Shown: in pieces, positions 1 through 10,471 of the stretch | Position numbering within the stretch: position 1 is the first letter of the stretch | Layout of the letters: every line of letters starts with the position of its first letter | NCBI GenBank assembly: GCA_910592205.1 | Contig: CAJVPJ010000170.1 | Location: forward strand, 1 to 38,062 | Direction of reading: 5' to 3' | From: Paraglomus occultum | Taxonomy: Eukaryota; Glomeromycota; Glomeromycetes; Paraglomerales; Paraglomeraceae | Length of the DNA stretch: 38,062 bases | Position numbers and translations under genes: made by a program | The notes under the pieces: model-generated | What the model saw: only the letters and a program-made list of their open reading frames with translations | What the model was told of the DNA's origin: nothing | Database searches by the model: none

Positions 1-13
1 CCGAAGAAAACCT

Positions 14-778
14 TTACCATTGACATTGAATTAAATTATTGTTCCAATAGCCAGATTTACGTGCTAAATCAAAAAAGAAAGAGACATACGAAGTTGCATT
101 TTTTCCATCTTTACCAGGAGAGCCATCCCCTGATAGTATAGAAACAAAAAAGATTTAGTTTATGAATGTAGAGCTTGATTCGTTGGGATGATCAATAATA
201 ATTACCTCCGTTTCCTCCGTTGCCACCGTTCCCACCATTTCCTCCGCGAGCTAATATTTGATTTGGTTAAAGAAATGCAATTAGATTATATCACCCCAGA
301 GTTCGGGAAGAATTTTAATTCGTTTACAGATAAAATTTAATTTCCGTGATGCAATTCGTACCTTCCAAAATAAACAAATCATCTGTAGCACAAATATACG
401 TTTGTTCAAAATTGTCAACCTGATAACCTGGCCTCTGGAAGTAACCTGATATTTCAGCTAAGGCGCCGTTTACATCGTCTCTATTCGTGATGTTATATAA
501 AAAACGTAAGCCAAACCAACGGAAAAGATAACACATATAATGCAAATTAGCCATCAAACCTTTCGACGAGAGTTAGATCGATTTCTGTTAAAAAGATAAT
601 AATTAGTATTGATTCTCGCAACATCAACAACATTTTAATTGAAAAGAATTGTGAATACCTCCGCCATCAGTCCCAGCAGTCGGATTTGTGGCATTCTCTC
701 CATTTCTTCCGTTCTTTCCTCCACCAGAGAATGCCGCACTACGTCCATCCCGCCCATTATCGCCATCAGGCCCACTCA
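14..778 (-). CDS. Collagen-like Gly-rich protein, partial (three exons)
   Basis: Three minus-strand exons join in one frame: 659-778, 206-250 and 129 down to about 14. Each is bounded by AG/GT and each junction is phase 1. The first reads VSGPDGDNGRDGRSAAFSGG and continues with KNGRNGEN. The second is a pure Gly-Gly-Asn run (RGGNGGNGGNGGNG). The third starts GDGSPGKDGKNATSYV and then becomes a non-repetitive, partly hydrophobic segment. Gly at about every third position is collagen-like. At 14-16 the frame meets TAA, but the same bases form a good donor (ATG|GTAAAG), so the gene may continue beyond the window. No start codon was found: the exon at 659-778 needs a phase-1 upstream exon that I could not locate. 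The family is not recognised. It could be an extracellular or surface Gly-rich protein, but no signal peptide is visible in what is present. Confidence 0.45.
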
Positions 779-1920
779 CTGACAGTATAAGTGTCATTTA
801 TGCAAAGCAATCGATGCGGATAATAACGTAAAGATAGTCAAAGATAAAAAACAAATTTATGAAGGTAAAACGAGGTTTGTGGAAGAATTGACATATAAAG
901 AATGGATAAATGAATGGAAATCTATAAAAATGTTGAAAAGAATGTAAATTAGTTTGCGGAAGGATTTTCGTTTTTTACTGATATCTTTTTACAATGGGGA
1001 GTATTTATAATTTCCTTTATTTGTGTAATGAGGTTTTGGATTGGATGGCGACCGTATGCAATGATATTCTTAATAGAAAGATTGCAAAATCCGAATTATG
1101 ACGTGATTGGTACGTCGAATTCCTTGTCCGTATCCGAACATGGCATCGGCAGGGTTTTGCACCACAGTGCAAAATAGCGATATTGTCAACGAAATCAGCA
1201 AGTTCGGCATTGGCCATTATCATCTATTATTAAATTAAACGACGATTGATAGACCGATTATTACTAAAGATAGTAATGCCTGTATAATGCATTGTCTTTA
1301 AACCGAATCTCATGAAATGCCAACTAATAGTAACATTAATTTCCTGTTGAGAGGCGCATGTCTGACTGAATTTACAAAAGACCTACCAAATTGTCAAATT
1401 TGACTACAATGCAATGCAGTATTACATAGTTTTCGCGATGGCTTATATATCGAATAAATGTTTACCGATTGAAAAATACTTGGACTGTTAAAAACACATG
1501 CCCCATTAATTCTTGCGCCGAGAGGGTGGCAAAGAGGATTGGGGACCAGTATTAGGTAACTATAACTCGTCTCATTTCTCCCTACAATAATTGTCTATAG
1601 AACGCCTCAAGGAGTATGGCTATCCCCATTTGGCTGTAGTGGCGGGAGTCCACCGTTAGATCAGGCCTCCATTTTTAAATGTATTGTATATGACATGCCT
1701 GGAAATTCCTAATTCTGAAAGGTCATAGGCAAAGGATCGTAACGTCCAACAATTTAATCTACTCATTGGGAAAGAATGCTATCATGGTCACAAACAATAA
1801 TAAAACTACTGAGGTTTGATCATAATGATCAACTCACGCATATTTATAAAATGGACAAACACTACTTTCAGTTATCTCCGCGGAAAGATTCACGAAAAAA
1901 GTATGCAAAGTTCTTACTTA
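779..1920. other. Non-coding spacer between the collagen-like gene and the subtilase
   Basis: AT-rich, with no convincing gene. A 68-codon minus-strand ORF at 1017-1223 could hide an upstream exon of the collagen-like gene, but it has no Gly-X-Y pattern and I could not link it in phase. A less AT-rich patch at about 1510-1670 contains a small GTGG/CCAC hairpin and no recognisable RNA or ORF. Confidence 0.4.
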
Positions 1921-3518
<1,598 letters not shown>

Positions 3519-4069
3519 TTTATTCGTATCCGGCTAAACTTTCTGCAATATATGCGTATATTAATATCGAAACGGAGAAAACCAGAGGACGTTTTTTGGC
3601 AGTTGAAATGGATCATTCAATTAGATGAAGCAGGCGGCGCTTATGTAGAGATGAAGATGGAGTGTGTGATACAGTACGCTTTGTGTGTAGTCACACACGT
3701 CGACACATGGGCCCCCTTTAAACATTTTACAAAAGAGACTAGAAATGCAGGAGTCTGAAAACCGCAGTTAATGACGTTTTGGGTTAGTGTAAAATTTAAA
3801 TGGTCGATAAATACGCCATTAAGATATGGGGCGTGCTGCAACAAAATCAGACCAAGTGAATGTGCACTTCGGTCAAAGGCGGTTCTGGGGGAAAAGAATG
3901 GATGTCCGTTGGGTTATACTGTCCTAATCATCGAAATGTTCTACGCGAATGAAATCTTTCGATTTATCCATACCCAAACTCATTAGTACATATTGGATCA
4001 AAATATGTTTCCTTCTAAGCAATGTGATAAGGGGATTTATTTGAACGCTTCGCAACAAATTCTCAGGTA
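3519..4069. other. Subtilase upstream region
   Basis: AT-rich spacer holding the promoter side of the minus-strand subtilase and the 3' flank of the next minus-strand gene. Overlapping ORFs on both strands (3552-3986) show no domain and look accidental. Confidence 0.35.
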
Positions 4070-4784
4070 TCAATAATTTTCGACGAATTCCGTCATGTTA
4101 TGCAAATCATCCCCAAAATCTGTTATTCATTTAAAAAAAAAGGTCAGTATACAGCGAACCTGCAACGCAAGTTATTCATTCACAACATACATACCACTCC
4201 CAGTTTGATCTTTGTCATGCTGCTCGTTTACCCTTTCATCAACAGAGACTCCTTCATTTGCAGATACGAGGCGACTCGTGATTACACCACTTATGGCATC
4301 GTGTTCCTCATACACGTTGTATTCGATATTGGCCATATGAACAGCAGCTCTTTGCTTTGTCCGTTGGAGTGCCGTCTTAGCTGCATTGTTGTTCCAGTAA
4401 CTTTGACAGGCTTTAGCTTTTATTAATGAATCAAATCTACCCATCAATCTTTTTGCCTGTTCCGAGCATTCGTTGTCTTGACAAAGGCATGAAATGGTAT
4501 CCAAAACCGTTATCGGCAATTACCTTGTTATCATCCTCTTTTTGGGTAAAGGTAAATTCCAGTACTCCATTTTTGGGTAGAAGAAAGTTCTTGAGAGAAA
4601 TTACAATCCTTTCAAATCAAATTAAAAAAAAATAAATGATCTAAACAAAGAGGCTAATAAATTAAACGAAAAAGGTGGGTTTCAGCATCCTTTCTCGTTT
4701 CGAATTTGTTTTCAAACTTTTTGTCCGGATCAAAAGAGTTGATTATAGTTTTTAGGAAAGAAGTTTCTTGGCCTTTCGCGCCAT
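4070..4784 (-). CDS. Orphan multi-exon gene, 5' end unresolved
   Basis: Minus-strand exons that keep one frame: 4784-4718 (tentative), 4608-4524, 4456-4195 and 4119-4070, with introns of about 109, 67 and 75 bp. The two 3' exons are the firmest. The 262-bp exon reads AKRLMGRFDSLIKAKACQSY and onward through NIEYNVYEEHDAISG to KDQTGS. It splices in phase 1 to DFGDDLHNMTEFVENY and a stop at 4070-4072. The upstream exons read DGAKGQETSFLKTIINSFDP and then LKNFLLPKNGVLEFTF. The product is charged and mostly helical-looking, with no domain I recognise. The tentative first exon begins on a split Gly/Asp codon in phase 1, like the collagen-like gene at the left edge, so the two may be relatives. No Gly-rich exon or start codon was found upstream, so it may be truncated. 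Confidence 0.4.
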
Positions 4785-6829
4785 CTTTTGCCGCAATAGA
4801 AAAAAAAGAGTTGTTAATATGGGTTGTACAGCTACGAAAATTAATCTTTTAATCTACTGAGATCAGAAATCTTTTAACGGATAGTCAAGCCGGATGCCAG
4901 GCGATCATTAGACGCCCACCGCATCACCTTTCCGAAGGCCCAAAACCTGTAATGGTAAACAAGGCCGGGGGCCGTACCTCACCGGTATGACATGGCGGGG
5001 AACGCCTGGTCTCATTGCCCATGAAAAATTATAGAGATAATACGCTAACCTTTGTCATGTTTGCGGTTATCGAGAAATGTGTGAGCTCTGTAGTCAATCT
5101 GAATCGTGTTTGGAAGAAGGCGCGTGCAAAAATTTTTCAAAATACTAGTGTATAACCTGTCACTTCGTTGACAGTGTGGTTATTTTATATTTTACATTTA
5201 TACTTTTATTTCCTAACGTTATTATCCATAATCATAATAATAAAAGTGTTAGGCGTCGCGGTTCGTAAACAAAGAAATGACGAACATGTGATGGCCATCT
5301 ATTGGATAATTTTGTAACACGAATATGCAATGTCCGTCCAGCTTGCAGCATCCAGTTTTTTTAAATTATATATAGATTATCGCATCGTCAGTCACACTGG
5401 TCAATTTTACAGCCACATCATAATCAGCCTCTCATTTATAGAATGTTCACTTTGTCTGGTTTTGTTGCAGTCTGCCCCATATGAATATTAATATGCCGTG
5501 GTGTTTAAATGATCATCTGACGAGCAATAATAATGATAAACTTATTGTATTCAATAGATGTAATATATTAGCTTATTACCAAGAACACAAGAAGGGCAAT
5601 TGGGAAGCTTAAATTTACTGATGATTAGTTTCCCAACGGGAATACATAATTTTAAGAAAAATAAAAGACCGGGCTTGATATCGAAAAAGTTCAACTGGTA
5701 TACTGTACATGGCATAGGATATACAAGACCATATCAAAAATACAGCATAATCATGGAGTAAGCGTGACATCGCACGAATTAGATTTGTTCACTTTTGACA
5801 GCTAAAGAAATTTATTACCGGCAGAGTTTCTCTATATTTATATTAATGTCATACTAATATCAAGAGATAATAAACTGCGGAACACATCATGAGTCAATCC
5901 AAGTATCAATGCTTAATATTAGAGAATTATGTTCAGATATAACATGAAATTAATCCAGCTTTTATCTAATGCAAAATGGAATAAAAATACAATAAAAAGT
6001 ATTGCGGTGTTTAAAATGACAAGTGCAACAACGCTTATCAGTGATACAAATACTCAGACTTCTATGAAAACCGGTGAGACAATCAGCTGTCGACGGCGGC
6101 TTGTAGCCAAGGAAAAGCTATTGTGGTAAATTAGATATTAACGAAAAACAATAGTTAATTAGTTAAGGTAAGCGATGCGATGCGATGCTAACATTAGCGG
6201 GGAAAGATACAAAAGCAGACTTAGCATCAGTGTGTTCACAGTGTTTAGCATATCGATTTCCTTATTATTATATTTTATTTTATCAATAGCGAGTATGCAA
6301 TTACGTAATTCCTGAATCAACCGTAAAGCGCTTATCCGTATAACGCGGTTAGATTGACCGTAGTTCTTGTCCCGCGGTTAACTGGGTGGCATTTGCGATA
6401 GTTAACATTTCTTTATCAACGCGTTATGTTTAATCGATAAACCGCCGAACCAATAATAATATTCTAAGATTGATGTGCACGCATCCGATTTAAAATCGTC
6501 AGGGGCTAAAATTTAAAGTTTAATCTCGTACTTTCGAAGGCGCAGCTAAATCGTTATCCGAGTTAATAGCTCCCGTGACCGTTGACTCGACATTTATAAA
6601 TGAAGAAAACAACTTAACAAGATAAATGTTTCAAGATAACTTATATTTTTAAATAATATTAAATCGTGGCGGTGATGATCCGTGAACATACCAAAAGTTA
6701 CACATGCAGTTAGTCGTAATCAACAAAGTAAAGCATACTAGTTAGTACATAATTATGTTTTACAGAAACTTGCATGCTAAACAACTTTTCTATAACTGAA
6801 AATTAGAATATAATAATTGAACAAGACAG
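4785..6829. other. AT-rich spacer with one GC-rich island
   Basis: Apart from the structured GC-rich element near 4891-5011 there is no supported gene. A short tandem GCGAT run (three copies) sits at about 6173-6188. The 66-codon ORF at 5929-6129 has no recognisable domain and random-looking composition. The right end is the 3' flank of the BTB-TLDc gene. Confidence 0.4.
4891..5011 (+). ncRNA. GC-rich structured element, possible degenerate 5S rRNA
   Basis: A GC-rich island of about 120 bp in AT-rich DNA. Bases 4897-4903 (CCAGGCG) pair with 5003-5009 (CGCCTGG), closing a domain of about 115 nt, the length of 5S rRNA. Inside are a CCTT-TCCG-AAGG hairpin (4927-4938) and a GGTA/GGCC...GGCC/TACC hairpin (4954-4978). 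Read on the plus strand it shows 5S-like words in 5S order: GGATGC, GCGATCAT, CACCG, TCCGAAG, GTAC, GGTATG, GGGGAAC. The internal promoter word AAGTTAAGC after TCCGAAG is replaced by other sequence, so if it is 5S-related it is strongly diverged or a pseudogene. Another structured RNA or a short repeat remains possible. Confidence 0.25.
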
Positions 6830-8462
6830 TCAAGTTTTTGTGACCAAAAAAGCTTCCCAGTCTGCCCACTTAAAACCACCATTTGAAGTAGGCCTTATTG
6901 CAATCTCAAACGATTGTTTTCTAGCACGACCAAATGATGGTGAACAAAAAGCAAAATCTAAATCAGGACCTTTACCAAAACAAGGATGTCTTAAATTTGC
7001 ATAAATGGCTTTATCATAATCAGTTACAAAGCTTACTATGCTTTTTTCCAGATTTTCTGTATTCAATGAAAATATAAAACATCCTGTAGTTGAAATCAAT
7101 TTAATCTCCTTACTATTACTATGACTATTCCAGTATGTTGGATTATATCCACCTAGTATTTCATCAGAATTCAACACTTTTCCAACAATAAGTGTGGATT
7201 CTTTACGTCCATATTTCTTGCCAAAATTTATAGTGTTACCATCCCTACTATGTCTATAAAGCAGAGTTAATTTACAAAAACCACTATTACTGTTAGTTCC
7301 AGACCCATTTTTATATGCTTCATGGAGTTGTGTTGATGCCATAATTTTCTGACATAACCAAGTTGCTTGTTGTTCATTGATAACAACAGAGTCAATAACA
7401 TGTTTGATAGCAGGTCTGATAACAGGCTTGACATACACTCTTTTGTATTTGGGCATAACATCATTCACTTGACCTTTCCTGTGTGGCAGCATTGGAGTAT
7501 TTGGTTTGTAGCCTTTTTCGATATGATAATGAAGTATATCATGTCGCAACTTTTTCGTTAACAATTCATCATATGGAACAATTTTCTTATTATACTCTTC
7601 CAATGGAATATTAAAAAATCTTATGTGAGGAACAAAATCAGACATAATTGCTCTGAGGGTAATAACTTCGTCAGAAGACCAACTGTCTGGATCATTTTTA
7701 AGTTCTGGAACTTGCTTAGTCGTCCATTCTATTACTGATGTCCATATATCGATTTCTTTCATATTAAGCTCATCACGTTTGAGAAGTGTGATCAAGTTCT
7801 CCTTTGGCAAATTGAGATAATCATCTGATTTAAAGATAATCTCTGGTGTTGACAACATGAGTTGATGGCAATAATCCGAAAGCTTGTACAGTAAGCGTAA
7901 AGATGAAGCACATTTATGGATTGCAACAACGTTACGTTCTATCCATTCTTTCTGTCGATTAATCAGATAGTCTCCGACGGTGGTAGCGAGGTCATCTAAT
8001 TGAAGTCTGCAAGCGGCTTCCAAAAGACCGATCCAATTTATAACCTCATTTGAACGATAGTTCACTCTTCCCGTATAAATAAATCTATAAAATAGTTCCA
8101 GTAAGTAATGTTCTTTAAAACAACTGTCTGTTGATATGGCACAATCAATAGTTCAAGACATATTACCTAAGCAAAATTTCAAAAGATTCGGGTGTCACAT
8201 CCTCAAACGCCACGGTAACCTGTTGGATAGCATTAGGTGACCCTGTATTTGTAACATCGGTTAACTGGCTTTCGAAGAATGTGCTTCTTGCGCACAGGAC
8301 GATTGTATGAGCAAGAAATAACTTGTTGTTTGGTTCTTTTCCGACGTTAATTGAAATGTCTGTATATTTGCCACTTTCATAAAATTTTTCAAAGTCGGAG
8401 GAAAGGCTTGAAGACAAGTCAACTGCGTTAACTATGTCAACCATTTTGAAATAACCGTCCAA
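6830..8462 (-). CDS. BTB-BACK-TLDc domain protein
   Basis: Two exons (8462-8167 and 8084-6830) joined in phase 2 give about 516 residues. The junction restores the BTB motif LLRFIYTGRVNY. The BTB fold (about residues 30-115) has the usual YTDISINVG and ARSTFFESQL elements, and a BACK-like helical region follows. The C-terminal TLDc domain (about 330-512) has CKLTLLYRHSRDG, LIVGKVL, GGYNPTYW, CFIFSLN and a closing WADWEAFLV. BTB proteins often bring substrates to cullin-3 ubiquitin ligases. TLDc domains occur in proteins linked to oxidative stress and V-ATPase regulation. BTB-TLDc proteins are greatly multiplied in arbuscular mycorrhizal fungi, which supports the organism guess. The gene looks intact; its specific partner is unknown. 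A second Met seven codons in (8444) is an alternative start. Confidence 0.9.
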
Positions 8463-10073
8463 GAAGGTGTGTTCTGCTTGTCGCTGAGATATGCAACGTA
8501 TTGTGTAACATTATCGATTTTTGTGTTCATAAAATTGGTAAACGTTGTACTAGTTTAATGACAGACAAATAACTCCAATAAGAGATGGGATATTTTGGTC
8601 TGTGCAGTCGTCGGTTCGATATTTGGTGGGAAAGTCGAAAGACCCACAGACGTACCAAAAAAATTAGCACGATTGTTTTTGTAACAGTTACATAACAACT
8701 CTAATTATAATTGCTGAAACTTCATACACGTAAATGTAAACCTTTTTATAATAAATAAATAAATGATGATCCTTTGATTACCGATAGCCATGTCGTATTT
8801 CAACCAATTTGTACTATTTTTCTTGCCACGATGTATAAACATTGCGTAAACTTTTTCTTCCGCTCTCAATGCAAATGCGTTATTATTATCGATTAATCTC
8901 CAACAACGTGTGAAATTATCCAGTGAATTTTTGTTTTGTTTAGATGTCGCTAGGCAACCCCCTTTGATTCAATGCATAACGTTTGATTTGGCGTCTTTTT
9001 TAGACAAAACCGAAGATAAGTATCTCTATCGTTAGTTATTGGCAATGCTCTGCGTCATGCAATTCATAATTGCTTATAACATTTGTTCACTATCATAAGA
9101 CATACCGTTCATTTTGTATTACCGAATTATGCAACGCTGAATCTTAAGACATAAAGCAATCTATATTCTTAGTTATAGCTTGTATGTAAAACAAATCAAT
9201 GTTTGAGTAAGAAATATACCTTGAAATATTTTCCCAATCTGTCAAATGTTGGATGTAGTTCAACTAATAAAATTATTTGACAGCATGAAGATCATGTACG
9301 TCACGTCGATAAACTGTTAGAAAAGTACTGTGCTACAACAACTAACAAATAAACGACAAGAAAGCACAAATCAGTAAATTACTGTAGTGTTTTAAAAATG
9401 GATAGATAATCTGTGTCTTGAAATTCGGAAATATAAATTCTTAAGAAACTACTTGACGATATTCCGTTTAAATGATAGCTTAATTATTAGCATAGTTAAA
9501 CAATATGTGTATATTGTCTTGATAAACAAACATTGGACATAGCAAAACTTACAAAATTGAGATTCCACGTTCATTTATAAGCAGACAATCAATGTCGAGT
9601 CGAAGCCACAAGACTCGTTGGCGCTTTATGTTGATTACTATTGGTCCTACACGTAATTTTTTCGGTAGTTTATTAATTCCAATTGTTTGGACGTAAAGTC
9701 ACCAATTTTACCATCTGTTTCTGAATTTTCTATAAAAAAATTTTTGGTTAAAATAGTTTGGTGAGGAAAATGTCATTAGTCTGACAATTGACGTTTACGT
9801 GCTTATTAACTCGCCTACAATGAATATTGTCGGGCCATTTCATTGAGAAATTAATTAGATAGTTTTCTTCAATATTAATATACGTATATTTATTTATAAC
9901 AAAAATTTTCAAGTTTTTAGTTACAAAGACAGTGAATATTAAATTAGAACAATTAAATATAATAATAAATGTTAAAAATACATTTTTTTCTCAGAAACAT
10001 CGAAAATCAATATATATAATATGGCAAATTCCCTGTTTCTCAATTATCCATTTGATCGTTTTAGAATAGTAGC
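8463..10073. other. AT-rich gene-free region
   Basis: Upstream flank of the BTB-TLDc gene, then AT-rich sequence without ORFs, RNA motifs or obvious repeats. I see nothing else in it. Confidence 0.5.
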
Positions 10074-10196
10074 CTACATAATCGAGCAGTTACTACCAGC
10101 TGGACCGTCATGTGGATTGGAACCGTAATTCTTGACCTTCTGAAGGGTTTCCATGATGGCGGCGAGAATATCGTTCGGGGCCTTGTTTTCATCCAT
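10074..10196 (-). CDS. 40-residue CaaX peptide, mating-pheromone-precursor-like
   Basis: A minus-strand ORF too short for usual gene calling. It starts MDENKAPNDILAAIMETLQK, continues through VKNYGSNPHDGPAGSN and ends CSIM at the stop (TAG, 10074-10076). Cys-Ser-Ile-Met is a textbook CaaX box, and a final Met favours farnesylation, followed by aaX removal and carboxymethylation. The size, the acidic Met-Asp start, the lack of a signal peptide and the Gly/Pro/Asn-rich stretch before the Cys match fungal lipopeptide pheromone precursors of the a-factor/M-factor class. An in-frame TAA about 20 codons upstream fixes the ATG as the first Met unless an upstream exon is spliced on. The ORF sits behind a TATA box and a long A/C-rich leader, in a desert with no competing gene. 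A G-protein gamma subunit also ends in CaaX but is usually longer and carries a coiled coil, which I do not see. Confidence 0.6.
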   Translation of the reverse strand: MDENKAPNDILAAIMETLQKVKNYGSNPHDGPAGSNCSIM

Positions 10197-10440
10197 GTTA
10201 AATTTTGAAGGTATTCGAGATTTGTTTAAATTCGTTAATTGTTTGAACGTTTAAATTGTTGTTTGAATATGTAATTTTTGGGTGTTTGGATTTGTTTCGA
10301 ATTTGTTTAAATTTGTTCGAATAGTTTGAATTGTTTGAACGTTTGAATTTGTTTGAATTTGTTTGAATTCGTTGAAGCGTTTGAATTTCGAACTTGTGCT
10401 TTGAACAATTTATGTGTTGTTCAGCTCGCTAGGCGATGGG
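10197..10440 (-). promoter_or_regulatory. Long A/C-rich 5' leader of the CaaX-peptide gene
   Basis: On the minus strand about 240 bases before the ATG are made of repeated TTCAAAC / CAAACAAAT words and contain few G residues. Such unstructured, G-poor leaders are typical of strongly translated fungal mRNAs. That this is the leader is inferred from its position between TATA box and ORF. Confidence 0.5.
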
Positions 10441-10463
10441 GGGAAGAGCAGATGAAAAAGCTG

Positions 10464-10471
10464 TATTTATA
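10464..10471 (-). promoter_or_regulatory. TATA box of the CaaX-peptide gene
   Basis: A perfect TATAAATA on the minus strand, 268 bases upstream of the ATG. Transcription starting about 30 bases downstream would give a leader of roughly 235 nt. Confidence 0.5.

Noticed and set aside
324-557. 77-codon minus ORF inside the intron of the collagen-like gene
   Set aside because: No Gly-X-Y pattern, no domain, and the flanking exons splice in phase around it.
1510-1670. Possible RNA gene in a less AT-rich patch
   Set aside because: Only one small hairpin and no A/B box, snRNA or snoRNA motif found.
4891-5011. U snRNA or SRP RNA
   Set aside because: I compared the key words of U1, U2, U4, U5, U6 and SRP RNA from memory and found no match. 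Only 5S-like words appear.
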